Shown: positions 1 to 8,368 of the stretch, one piece after another
Layout of the letters: each line of letters begins with the position of its first letter
Numbering within the stretch: position 1 is the first letter of the stretch
DNA from: Thalassiosira profunda
Taxonomy: Eukaryota > Bacillariophyta > Thalassiosirophyceae > Thalassiosirales > Thalassiosiraceae
Length of the DNA: 14,983 nt
Direction: 5' to 3'
Assembly (NCBI GenBank): GCA_036939355.1
Contig: JALLAP010000281.1
Span: 1-14,983, forward strand
The notes under the pieces: generated by a model
What the model was told of the DNA's origin: nothing
Seen by the model: only the letters and a program-made list of their open reading frames with translations
Databases searched by the model: none
Position numbers and translations under genes: made by a program

Positions 1-2
1 GC

Positions 3-158
3 CGACGAGCCATCCTTTCTCACTTCGACCGAAATACGTACGTCCAGCAGACCGAAATTTGCGTTGGTGCGCGTGTCTCGCTCAAGACTGTCAATTACCT
101 TCCGGAAATGATCGGTCTCTACAACGGAGCCATTGGGACGGTTGTGGAAATTGTATAA
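3..158 (+). pseudogene. Pif1-like helicase C-terminal fragment
   Basis: The third forward frame is open from the window edge to a TAA at 156-158. It reads into a segment with ICVGARVSLKTVNYLPEMIG followed by LYNGAIGTVVEIV. The pattern GARV-x-L-(12-15 residues)-GL-x-NGAxGTVV-x-IV is typical of the SH3-like region near the C-terminus of Pif1/RecD2-type DNA helicases, including those of Helitron transposons. Pif1 enzymes unwind DNA and RNA-DNA hybrids 5' to 3' using ATP. The Walker motifs would lie upstream, outside the window. The frame stops directly after the NGAIGTVV strand, where intact proteins carry on, so this is a truncated or frameshifted end. A neighbouring frame stays open to 271 but has no recognisable motif. 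Family assignment is fairly sure; whether it is a cellular gene or a Helitron relic cannot be told. Confidence 0.6.
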
Positions 159-429
159 ACACAACTTGTGAACAGGAACAGTATCGCCGACATTATCGTA
201 ACCCAAATGCGTCTTGGTCGACTCTGAAAAAAGAAAAATATACCATCGAAAAATCGTTCTTCGGAAGCTGAGCCACTCGATTTTTTTTCCAAACTCAAAA
301 ATGTTTTCTCGGAACTAATTCTTTCCGCTGTCTGTAATGCACTAGATAGGGACTAGTACCTTGACGTAGGAATCAGTACTTGTTCTTTCTCGTAACCGCA
401 CTTTCTTGTCACACTAGAAGCATGCAAGA
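159..429. other. Non-coding interval before the first long direct repeat
   Basis: No convincing gene is seen. The stretch from about 300 to 429 resembles 4690-4838 weakly, with shared pieces such as a CTTTCTTGTCACACTA-like string, and leads into the near-identical repeat that follows. Motifs of the form GTAGGAA and ACTAGTA recur here as in other intergenic parts of the window. Confidence 0.4.
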
Positions 430-682
430 TTCTTGCGTGGGGACAAGACTAGTATGTCACCCCACTTATTCCTACAGTAGGTCCTGCAAGACCCTGGTAC
501 AAGCCTACGTGGGAATTCAAAATCAACGTGCGCAATATGCATTTTTGTTAGTAAGCCCGTAGGATTAACGTAGGAATTCAGTACAAACCACTCGACACAA
601 CCAGACAAAACCCTAGCTAAATAAAGGCTCCGGGGGCTTTCACCGGTGGATTCAAGAACGCAAATTACGCCCCTCGGGCCCA
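430..682. repeat. Long direct repeat, copy A (about 255 bp)
   Basis: From TTCTTGCGTGGGGACAAGAC to GCCCCTCGGGCCCA this segment matches 4839-5095 essentially base for base. The only clear difference is four extra bases (GGTA) in the second copy. Weaker similarity extends about 100 bases to the left in both copies. The repeat ends in CA, contains AAATAAAG, and has no protein motif; the reverse frame open across it is open in both copies simply because they are identical. It could be an LTR, a solo repeat or a recent segmental duplication. The interval between the copies (about 4.1 kb) has no gag or pol, which argues against a standard LTR retrotransposon. Confidence 0.85.
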
Positions 683-926
683 CAATATGGATCAAGATGT
701 GCAATTGCAAGGGAATGCAATAATATGTAGCGGTGGTCAGCTTGCATGCGATTAGGTATTGTAGCGGCGGCTCCATTTGCTTCCAGATCCAACGAAGTGA
801 AAGAAATAATAAGCAGTGGAGAGGACCGTCAAGGAGAGAACAAGTACAATATCTACCACACCATCCAATACGGCCGTAGGGATTTCATGATGCGCATCTT
901 TATGTGTATTTGTAACTGAAGTTGTT

Positions 927-969
927 TTGTGCAGACCTGACGAGCGGTCTTGTGCAGACCTGACGAGCG
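927..969. repeat. Short tandem duplication, period 23
   Basis: The string TTGTGCAGACCTGACGAGCG occurs at 927-946 and again at 950-969, separated by GTC. It lies downstream of the stop codon of the reverse-strand gene remnant that ends at 1011. No function is apparent. It may be a replication-slippage duplication. Confidence 0.8.
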
Positions 970-1010
970 TACTATCCCACAAGAATGGCGCCGCGCGCTC
1001 CGGTTCGGGG

Positions 1011-1876
1011 TCACAACGTCCCCCAGGGCCGTGTCTTGTCGCCAAAGCCAAAGTGGACTCCAATCATATTTGCCGCTGCCTGGGCCATTTCTAGGTGCAC
1101 TTTCGGCGGCGGGGTGCGGCCCGTAGCCCAGTCTTTTTCGAATGGCAACCCCATCACCGCCAGAGGGACGTACACGTACCTCGTCTCGGAAAATAGGAAG
1201 TCGACGCGGAAGACCTGGGTGCCATTGGTGTACGTTACCTGATCGGGTGCGGTAATGAGTTTGCACAGGTCCTTGAGACAACGCGGTGCGTTCGGATCAA
1301 GCTCTACTGTCTGTTTGCTATGAAATGAGCACTTGTGAAATTGTGAAATGGGGGCTCTTAGTGCTCAGCAACCACGAGGAGTTTGACCTTCATTCTTTTT
1401 ACAATACCCAGCCCTGCTAGTTGGCTAGGTATTGGTATACTTTTGGAAAATAATTTTATGGGTTGGGGAAGCGCATTAAGGGCCCCCATTAAGAAAGACG
1501 GTTTCAGCAAGAGCGAGAGATCGATCTGAGATCTCGAGGATTTGAGACACCATCTGCGTATGTACATAGGAACTGGTACTTACGTACGTAGGAACTCAGT
1601 ATGTAGGGAAAACTTTTGGCGCGCCGGCAAATTGATAAGCCCTTTGTAGGGTTAAACCGGTACTATCCCTCGCGTTTTTCAACCACACAACTTCGATTTC
1701 AGACCGAAATCAACACACCGCTGAATTTGTCTGATTCTCAGCTTTCAGAATCACCCTTATCGATCGTCCCCAACGGACCAATATTGACTGACCAAGTGTT
1801 CATCTCATAGCAAACAGACAGTACCTCTTTTCTCTGTCTGGACGGTGGGCCCCAGACATATTGTCCTTGGTTGGCA
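1011..1876 (-). pseudogene. Unidentified gene remnant split by an inverted-repeat element
   Basis: A reverse-strand frame runs from about 1876 to 1824, is interrupted by an inverted-repeat element at 1307-1821 plus one TA copy, and resumes at 1304 down to a TGA at 1011-1013. When the insert and one TA are ignored the two parts are in the same frame and stay open, giving about 118 codons. The product has a natural composition, with segments such as LCKLITAPDQVTYTNGTQVF and ETRYVYVPLAVMGLPFEKDW and a C-terminus ending HFGFGDKTRPWGTL. I do not recognise the family. No initiation codon is seen: upstream, at about 1884, the frame meets a TGA where the dispersed leader repeat begins, so the 5' end is probably lost. 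The fact that the frame is restored across the insertion supports this as a former gene. Confidence 0.55.
1305..1823. mobile_element. MITE-like element with TA target duplication, 515 bp
   Basis: TACTGTCTGTTTGCTATGA at 1305-1323 is the exact reverse complement of 1805-1823. The match continues inward imperfectly to CACTTG, giving terminal inverted repeats of about 29 bases with two mismatches. The outermost TA on each side (1305-1306 and 1822-1823) fits a TA target-site duplication, as made by Tc1/mariner-type DNA transposons, leaving an element of 1307-1821. The interior has no transposase-like reading frame, so it would be non-autonomous. It holds a GTAGGAACT-rich stretch near 1565-1605. 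Removing it with one TA rejoins a reverse-strand reading frame. Superfamily assignment rests only on the TA and the termini. Confidence 0.7.
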
Positions 1877-2046
1877 AACGACAATCAGGAAGCGCCGCTT
1901 CGGTTTCCCACGTTTCGCACAACCAGAGGTCGATCATCCTCGGTCCCTTGTTGTCCTGCTTCTGGTGGATGAAGTACACCCGGCCATATGGAGGCGGGTG
2001 GTTTCGGAACGGGAACCATTTCTCAGTACAACAGAGACAGCAGCGC
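1876..2046. repeat. Composite repeat, leader copy 1
   Basis: This segment matches 9548-9728 over its whole length, with scattered substitutions and a few indels, and its right part matches 13429-13500. Shared strings include AACCAGAGGTCGATCATCC and GTCCCTTGTTGTCCTGCTTC. On the reverse strand all copies are open in one frame, with residues C-T/I-E-K/G-WFPF, then NHPPP and, in the two full copies, GRVYF and HQKQDNKGPRMIDLWLCE. The leader runs directly into a 20-21 base tandem array. Here it also abuts the broken 5' end of a reverse-strand gene. Confidence 0.8.
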
Positions 2047-2263
2047 GACTAGACCTTTGCTTGCCGGACTGGACCTTTGTTTGCCTAGCTAGACCTTTGC
2101 TTGCTGGGCCTTTGCCTCCAGCGGCTAAAACTTTGTTTGATGGGCTGGACCTTTGGTTGCTGGGCCAGACCTTTGCTTGAAATTTCAGACATTTGGTTAA
2201 AATTGCTAGACCTTTGTTTTTGATGGGTTAGCCCTTTGGTTAAAATGGCTAGACCTTTGTTTA
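2047..2263. repeat. 20-21 bp tandem array, copy 1
   Basis: About eleven degenerate units share the core CTRGACCTTTG followed by a variable tail such as CTTGCTGGG, GTTTGATGGG or GTTAAAATGG. The array directly follows leader copy 1, as it does in the other composite copies. Unit lengths vary from about 16 to 25 bases, more than in the copy at 13501, suggesting an older copy. There are no spacers of the kind seen in CRISPR arrays. Confidence 0.85.
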
Positions 2264-2860
2264 TCTCTTACTTGTTGTGGGTATGTCCACGTACCCAAGT
2301 GTAGGTATTATGAAATGCTATTTTGACCGCAAAAAATCGATTTTGAGATAAAACCGACAACACAGCGTGAAAGAGCACATTTGAATTAGTATTACACCAT
2401 ATTATCATTTCTTATTCCCGACCGGAACGAAGCAGCGAATGGCGTTCGGGATGGGGCCCGAGGGGCGGAATCCTTTCGGTGGTGTTAGTAACTACTCATA
2501 CATACCCCAGTTGCTGCAAATACAGGTTGCTTCGCAATACAGTGTACATGGGCTCATACAATGAAAGTTGCTCACGTACGGTGTCACCTCATTCCGTGAG
2601 CTTTGACACCTTCACACTATATACCTCGAATTTGGGGCGTTGTTCTTCTAGATAGGTACGCGCGTCCTATAGTAGGATATCTTTTCGCCGCTCACAACTT
2701 CTTCGCCGCTTCCCACCTCAAGCTAGCCCGCGGCGGCGGCCCCCCTCAGCGCCATGGCCAGGCCCTTCTCCCCCTCCCCCAGAGCGCCCCCCTGCCCCCG
2801 TGCTAAGCGGGGGCCTTTGACGAGCCTTCCTGCACCGCTTTCCGCCGTCGGCGCGGGGAG
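2264..2860. other. Intergenic interval without a supported gene
   Basis: The left part is AT-rich with no motif. The right part (about 2700-2860) turns sharply GC-rich, with CGGCGGCGGCCCCC, and is open in several frames because stops are rare. No coding claim is made for it. Confidence 0.4.
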
Positions 2861-3294
2861 ATGAAGCCCGGTAGCTCGTGTGTGTTCATCTTCGACGCAA
2901 CACCGGCGTGCGCCCTCCCCCGCCCTCGCCCGCCTCCTGGGCGGCCAGGGAAATATTCTACGCCTCATAAACTCCTCGGCATGCCGCGGCGTTATTCTAT
3001 GCGATCTGGTGGGCATAGAAGGACTGGCCCTGGCCGCTTGAGGCAGCAGGCGCGCCGGGATGTTGTGTTCTCATACGATGTCCGGCATCACTCCCAATCG
3101 CCCAACGCCCCGACCAAGCCGCCGCTCCTCAGCGCGTCCATCCCGCTCCCCAAGACCCACATCCGCCGCACGCCGAGCGAATTGCAACTCGCCGACGACG
3201 TCGCCCGCGCCGAGTACGAGGACGTGCGGATGTACGCGCCCGCCTCGTCGTGGGGATGCAATCCCGGTGCCGGGAGGCGGATGATGTGTCGTGA
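2861..3294 (+). pseudogene. GC-rich candidate exon, possibly frameshifted
   Basis: A forward frame from an ATG at 2861 contains a natural-looking stretch ending in THIRRTPSELQLADDVARAE followed by YEDVRMYA (about residues 100-125). From 3236 the same frame becomes unlike protein, whereas the frame two bases later reads RLVVGMQSRCREADDVS to a TGA at 3292-3294. RxTPSELQL-x-(D/E)D-x-A-x-A-(E/D)-x-x-D-x-x-MY-x-R-x-V-x-G-(M/I) recalls a short conserved diatom segment of unknown function, though this is from memory only. If so, two extra bases near 3236 break the gene. A good donor-like AAAGGTGAGT lies at 3323-3332 with CAG acceptors at 3350 and 3378. Gene limits are uncertain and the N-terminal 60 codons may not be coding. 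Confidence 0.35.
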
Positions 3295-3660
3295 AACCCG
3301 CCCTCCAAGCAGCCGCCCAGCCAAAGGTGAGTTCCAGAGCTGTCACTTTGACAGATTTGCTACATTGTGCTTAACAGATTTCTTTCCACACTCCACCCTC
3401 TGATAATTCATAGAGTCCCACAACGCCAATTGCCCTACGCCTCGCTGAGCGACTTAACATCCAAGCCTCGTTCGCCCCGAGCCCACCCCACCCAACAGCG
3501 CCCGCTCGTTTTGTCGGCAATCTTGGGGCTAGACTCGGCTGGGTGCCAACTGATTTTCTGGCGTCTTGGCCTTGGCCACCCTCAATACGAGTTCGACGCA
3601 GGCGTTGACGTTGACAATTTTTTTCGCATCTAGAAAATATTTTCTGAGCGGCGAGGAAAG

Positions 3661-4651
3661 GTGAAGAAGTCGATGGACGATGTGAGTCCAAGCGAGAATT
3701 TGGCAACGGCCAACAACATCAGCAACTCGAACAACTTCTTCTCTGCCGCAGAGTTTGGCAACGGGCGACAACGTCAGTCAGCAACTCGAGCAACGTCGCC
3801 TCCACAGGAGAGTTTGATGCCGCCCGCAGGCGGGCAACATCAGCAGCTTGCGTCGCCTCCGCGGAGAGTTTGTCAACAGCGAACAACGTCAGCAACTCGA
3901 GCAACGTCGCTGCCGCGGAGAGGTTGGCAACGACCGACAACGTCGGCATCTCGATCAACGTCACCTCCGCGGAGAGTTTGGAAACACCGAACATCGTCAG
4001 CATCTTTTGAGCAACGTCGCCTCCGCGGCGGAGTGTTTGATGCGGGCGGACAACGTCAGCATCTCAAGCAACGTCCCCTCCGCGGAGAGTTTGTGGCCGG
4101 CGAACAACGTCAGCAACTCGAGTAACGTCTCCTCCGCGGAGATTTTGATGCGGGCGGACAACGTCAGCATCTCGAGCAACGTTGCCTCCGCGGAGAGTTT
4201 GTGGCCGGCGACTCGAGCACCAACGTCGCCTCCGCAGAGATTTTGATGCGGGCGGACAACGACAGTATCTCGGGCAACGTTGCCTCCGCGGAGAGTTTGG
4301 CAACGGCCAACAACGTCAGCGCAGCTCGAGCAACGTCGCCTCCGCGGAGAGTTTGGAAACGGCGAACATCGTCAGCAGCTCGAGCAACGTCGCCGCCGCG
4401 AAGAGTTTGATGCGGGCGAACAATGGCAGCAGCTCGAGCAACGTCGCCACTGGGGAGAGTTTGTGGGGAGAGTTTGTGGCCGGCGAAGAACGTCAGCAAC
4501 TCGAGCAACGTCGCCTCCGCGGAGAGTTTGGCATCTACGAACGACGTCATCAACTCGAGCAGCGTCGCTTCCGCGAAGAGTATGATGGGGGCTGACACAG
4601 CAACAACTCGAGCACCAACAAAGCTCGTCGACAGAGACCAGCACACCCAGG
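3661..4651 (+). pseudogene. Possible repeat-protein gene over the 54-bp array
   Basis: At the left edge an ATG at 3673 opens a frame reading DDVSPSENLATANNISNSNN. Its 18-residue period recurs later as NNVSNSSNVASAESLWPA and DNVSISSNVASAEILMRA. The same frame returns at the right edge (SNVASAESLASTNDV, ending near DQHTQ), followed by CCAGGTATGTC, a possible splice donor. In between, unit-length changes of 56, 44, 56 and 67 bases move the frame, so no single frame spans the array. If it was ever coding, the product was a low-complexity Asn/Ser/Ala repeat protein. All three forward frames and most reverse frames are open because the unit lacks stops, so coding status is unproven. Confidence 0.3.
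3680..4620. repeat. Degenerate 54-bp tandem array
   Basis: About seventeen units of 54 bases centre on CTCCGCGGAGAGTTTG, followed by a variable dozen bases, then AACGTCAGCAACTCGAGCAA and CGTCGC. Measured from the base after GT in GTCGCCTCC, successive units lie at 3797, 3854, 3908, 3962, 4018, 4075, 4129, 4183, 4227, 4281, 4337, 4391, 4445, 4512 and 4566. Two flavours mix: TTGTGGCCGGCGAAC and TTGATGCGGGCGGAC. The spacing exceptions (44, 56, 67) are local deletions or duplications, such as a 13-base duplication of GAGAGTTTGTGGG near 4457. Many units carry CCGCGG and CTCGAG sites. Confidence 0.9.
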
Positions 4652-4838
4652 TATGTCATATCTACTTGATGCACACAGGCCTCAGATATTATTTTCTCTT
4701 CTCGAAAATATTATCTCAGCCAATTATTCTTTCTGTGTCCTAGTTTCACGTGTGTAGGAACTAGTAGAGGAAGGTAGGAATCAATACACTATCTTTCTCA
4801 CGAAGTGCCTTTTCTTGTCACACTAAAAGCTAGCACGG

Positions 4839-5095
4839 TTCTTGCGTGGGGACAAGACTAGTAGGTATGTCACCCCACTTATTCCTACAGTAGGTCCTGC
4901 AAGACCCTGGTACAAGCCTACGTGGGAATTCAAAATCAACGTGCGCAATATGCATTTTTGTTAGTAAGCCCGTAGGATTAACGTAGGAATTCAGTACAAA
5001 CCACTCGACACAACCAGACAAAACCCTAGCTAAATAAAGGCTCCGGGGGCTTTCACCGGTGGATTCAAGAACGCAAATTACGCCCCTCGGGCCCA
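4839..5095. repeat. Long direct repeat, copy B (about 257 bp)
   Basis: Same orientation as, and nearly identical to, 430-682, with four extra bases after ACTAGTA. The copies end at the same base (GGGCCCA) and then diverge at once. Left of 4839 the similarity decays over about 100 bases rather than stopping sharply. The high identity points to a recent duplication, gene conversion, or a mobile repeat. Confidence 0.85.
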
Positions 5096-5729
5096 TCATC
5101 ATCTCATTCGGTTATCACTGCCAACAATCCTTGCCGCCGTCAACACAAACACTGCCCTCCACCAAAAACGTACGCAAGATTGCAACCAAATTTACAGTCG
5201 GACAATCCCTTGCTTTCACCTTTTTTTATTTTTTTGGATAGCTCTGGCTCAGCTTTAAAATTTAAAGCTGAGCCCTCCATTTCCCATAGTGCTACCGCAG
5301 CGTTTGGAGGAGGCGAGAGCGCCAAGACGCCTCCTCCTCCGGCGGCAGCCAAGGGTCGGGCGATCATCTCCATGCCCGGGCGGTCCGGAAACTACTTCGT
5401 CTGCCAGGGGGCAAGCTTCTACTTCGCGATGTACGGGCAATAACAGTTTTATTTGGGCGCCGGACGGCCGTCGCCGTCAGCTGCCCGTTGGGGGACGTTG
5501 CGGCTGTCGTTGCTCCCTCCCGAGCCCTCCCCTCCCTCTACCATCTCACTGGCGACGGGGCTGCAGCGCCAGCGCGGCTGATTCGCCTTGAATTTCGCCG
5601 TCGGCGCGTCATCGCTTCCGACATGGCCGTCTCGGGTCCTGCGGCGAGCGGGGGTGCTGTGGGTTGCAAAGGGCCGGCTCCTTCGGTTGGAGGCGGCGGC
5701 TTTGCAGTGGGGTAGCTGGAGGGTTGGTC
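5096..5729. other. Interval with a palindrome and GC-rich open frames
   Basis: No gene can be named. A forward frame at 5180-5443 would read across the palindrome at 5246-5274 and end GRSGNYFVCQGASFYFAMYG. A reverse frame covers 5449-5720 with a Ser/Arg/Gly-rich product. Neither shows a domain, and the region from 5290 to 5720 is GC-rich, so chance openness is likely. The interval ends at an undetermined base (N) at 5730. Confidence 0.35.
5246..5274. repeat. 29-bp perfect palindrome
   Basis: GGCTCAGCTTTAAA, a single A, then TTTAAAGCTGAGCC form a perfect inverted repeat with 14-base arms. It follows a T-rich run at 5218-5235. It could form a hairpin or cruciform or be a protein-binding site. 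Its role is unknown. Confidence 0.9.
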
Positions 5730-5730
5730 N

Positions 5731-5871
5731 TAGCCGGCTTATGATACCCCAACCAACACCCAAAACGTTTAGTTTGATGCATTCAAAGAAGGTTTGTAGC
5801 CTCACATTGGACCATTGGTCCTTTGGGAGAGCTGCAGGGCAGATAACAAGTGTTTGGGGGGCCCTTACATT
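5731..5871. repeat. Dispersed repeat, left copy flanking the glycosyltransferase gene
   Basis: TAGCCGGCTTATGATACCC, then CAACACCCAAAAC and TTTAGTTTGATGCATTCA, match 8369-8508 in the same orientation. Divergence is clearly higher than for the 430/4839 pair, especially in the right half. It starts immediately after the N at 5730. No coding potential or terminal inverted repeats are seen. Confidence 0.8.
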
Positions 5872-6189
5872 TTCATAAAAATAACATGGATACATACAAA
5901 AAAGTACTACGTACAAAAATCGCCCAGGCACACTTTTTGGGGGCGCACGGCCAGTACGTAAAATTAAAATTAGATAGGTACTTACCTAGGTAGGTGCCGG
6001 AAGTTTGAAGAAGTGCCGAGTTTTTTTTTTCTCCCCAGCTCACTACACAGTGACCTCTCCGCGCCCCTCGGACGGCCTTCTATTGCCTTTACGTCCCGTC
6101 ATTGCCCCTTGCCTATCTTTTTTCCCGCCGCGTGGGCCACTCCGTCGTCAGAGGAAGGGTGTGGCGAAAAAATCTAAATCAATAAAACC
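5872..6189 (+). promoter_or_regulatory. Upstream region of the glycosyltransferase gene
   Basis: The last 180 bases before the ATG are rich in T and C runs and CCGC/CCTC strings, then become A-rich (AAAAAATCTAAATCAATAAAACC) directly before the start codon. This is a plausible promoter and 5' leader, but no TATA box or defined element can be named. An AGATAGGTACTTACCTAGG motif lies at 5972-5990. Confidence 0.3.
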
Positions 6190-7532
6190 ATGCCGCGTAA
6201 AAAGGGTCTCGTCGTTCAGATTGTGCTCCTTGCCTTGATCGTGACGCTGCCAACATTATTCAATGCACTGATCACGGTCAAACTTGACGATCTCACCTCC
6301 CCAATCTCGCTCGCGCTTGGGGACTTCCGCGCCACACCATCCAGTCGGATGCGGCGGTTCACCGTGGACATTCTCAGCGTATCGTCCATCACCAACCCCG
6401 ATCTCCTCGCCGCGCAGCGGGACGCATTCGCCGCCCACCCATCGGTGCGCCACATCTTCAATGCGACAGAACACGACGATGCCGATCCTGACTGCCATAC
6501 ACAGCTGAGTTGGAGCGAAATGGAGAGGGTGGTCAAATTTTGCCGCCCCAAGAGGCGCGAATTGATGCTGCAGGCTAATTACGCGAGGATGGAGTGGTTG
6601 CGGAAGAAAGCGAATCCCATCGGGTGGTTGTGTGCCCAGGTCCGACCTCTCTCGGGACTGAGGAAAGTCTACAAGCACTACATAGAAACTAGGGAGGTGC
6701 TGCCAGACTTTCTCCTCGTGATGGATGACGATACGTGGTATGACATGGAGCACTTCGTGACAAACTTTGGGGGATGGAACACGTCTGAGGCCTCATATCA
6801 CGCGGGTTGCCTGATACGATTCAGCATTGGAACGAACCAAGCCAATTTTTCAGCCCCTTTTGGTGGCTACGGATCGATCATGAGCCGCGGTACGCTGGAG
6901 AACCTCTTTCGACCAATGAATTGTCCGTCTTTTGGCCCCGCAATTGGCGAATACGAATCGCAATACTCCCTTAGAGAGATCTGCAACCGGTTGGACGAAG
7001 ATAGGGTAAAGGAGAGGCGGTATTTCAGGAATGGCATGAACCTTGTCGAACTAATGTATGAATACAGCAGCACTGAAAAATACAGGGACGTTGCGTCGTG
7101 GACAACGTAAGTGTTCCTTGTCGAGATTGCTTGATGCCCTAAATTTATCCACACTTCTTTTGGTCGTTCAGTGGCTACTGCATGCATAGTGACTGGGTGC
7201 TAGGGTACTTTGCGAACTTTTATTACGCTTCGGAGCATGTGGCTCCCGCAACAGAAGAAGAAAAAAAGTGGATGGACATAGTGCCCCATCTGCGCATTCA
7301 GGCCTACAGGGGTTCGGAAATCTACAGAAAGGCGACTGGGATTTGCAAGATTGAGTGCAAAGCTGGCCACGAGGGGACAGAGATATGCCACCGGGCCACA
7401 GCCGAGTGGTTCAAAATGAAATTGAACGCTAAATCAGCTGCGCCGCAGGGTCTGCTCAGAACAGCCACTACAAACGGATACCCTGGTTCACAGGCAAATC
7501 CCAAAGTGAACCCTGTTCGCCGAGTACTGTAA
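6190..7532 (+). CDS. Fringe-like (GT31) glycosyltransferase, type II membrane protein
   Basis: Two exons (6190-7106 and 7172-7532) give a protein of 425 residues. Residues 7-29 form a hydrophobic signal anchor after a basic MPRKK start, so the enzyme should lie in the Golgi with its catalytic part in the lumen. LPDFLLVMDDDTWYDMEHF at about 171-189 holds the DDD metal- and nucleotide-sugar-binding motif at 179-181. SAPFGGYGSIMSRGTLENL (221-239) matches the glycine-rich block of Fringe-type enzymes, and HSDWVLGYF (311-319, created across the splice) matches their late acidic-x-x-x-G block. Three N-glycosylation sequons occur at N91, N197 and N219. Family members transfer a sugar, usually in beta-1,3 linkage; the donor and acceptor here are unknown. 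The ATG at 6190 is the first in frame and precedes the anchor. It is the only undamaged multi-domain gene in the window and is flanked by two copies of a dispersed repeat. Confidence 0.85.
7107..7171 (+). other. Spliceosomal intron in the glycosyltransferase gene
   Basis: GTAAGTG at 7107 and a pyrimidine-rich TTTTGGTCGTTCAG ending at 7171 bound a 65-base intron. Removing it joins a phase-2 codon (AC+T) and continues the protein with GYCMHSDWVLGYF, which completes a family block. This shows the sequence is eukaryotic and likely nuclear. Confidence 0.85.
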
Positions 7533-8368
7533 CTTGGTCACGAAATCGGCTCTCCCTGGACGGAGGATGGAGCTGATTTGAGGTCGTCAGTCGTCACATG
7601 ACATCCCTGATTCACTGAAAAATCCCTCGGCGATGAAGTGCGCGAAAGGGTGTTCCCTGCCTCGTGGGTAGGCCGGGCAAGTTTGTGTAAAAAGCCCGCG
7701 TCGGTGGAGGCTACGTCGAATCTGGTGTGACTGGCGCCGCTCCTGGAGTGCAGGGCGAACAGATGGGAGAAACTCTGGTGTTGAGACCCAACCTTGGAGA
7801 TCCTCGTTTGGGCTTGGACTTACGCGTCGAGGGCTGGACTTTTTTTCATGCAAACGCTTCATCAGTGTCGTTGTAAGATTACGGTCGTCCTTGTTTTGTG
7901 GAGGAGACAATCGTATGGGACCGAAAATAATGACTTCTTCCAGGTAGACGAAAGAGAGGACGTCCAGGATCTCAGTATTGGGAGTGCTTGGAATAGTTGC
8001 CACTGCCAGGATGACGATCCCCCCCCTACTAGTAACGATCGATTTCATTTGAAAATAATACTTATTGTAAGTAGGTATCTAGGTGTACATAGGCCGTGCG
8101 CGCACCCCAAAATCTCATTTTTTCAGGTTGCGCGCGCAACCTCAACTTTTTTTTGTGAGGCGCGCCTTAAGTAGTAAAAGTCAATCGCACGCTGAATCGC
8201 AATCATGCAATATTGGCCGAAATGATGTTGTCAGGACCTTGTCTAGCCTAAAATTGCATGCAGATTTCATTTCTGACATCCGTTGAGGCTAAATGTCGCT
8301 GCATTAGCCGGTATTTTAGTCATGCGGGCTCTACACGCACTTCTGTCATACTAATTGCAATCCAAATC
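7533..8368. other. Intergenic region after the glycosyltransferase gene
   Basis: Frames open on both strands here, the longest being reverse 7587-8048 and forward 7794-8174, have no recognisable domain or anchor, and their composition does not look protein-like. The right part contains GCGCGC-rich strings (8094-8163) and a GTAGGTATCTAGGTGTAC motif near 8072. I see no gene I can support. Confidence 0.4.

Noticed and set aside
414..776. Reverse ORF of 120 codons, repeated at 4830-5102
   Set aside because: It is open in both places only because the underlying DNA repeat is nearly identical; no domain or natural composition is seen.
2723..3016. Reverse ORFs opposite the GC-rich region
   Set aside because: They are Arg/Pro/Gly-rich frames that are open only because stops are rare at high GC; the forward frame holds the more natural sequence.
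4164..4646. Reverse ORF of 160 codons over the 54-bp array
   Set aside because: Its Leu/Ala-rich 18-residue period follows from a stop-free tandem unit. It shifts between two different repeat translations partway, as expected of non-coding DNA.
430..5095. A single 4.7-kb LTR retrotransposon bounded by the 255-base repeats
   Set aside because: No gag, protease, integrase or RT lies between them, there is no purine tract before the second copy, and no target duplication was found; a candidate TGGATCAAG primer site at 688 is too weak.
7587..8048. Reverse ORF of 153 codons downstream of the glycosyltransferase gene
   Set aside because: It has no domain or signal, its composition is irregular, and it lies opposite an equally long meaningless forward frame.
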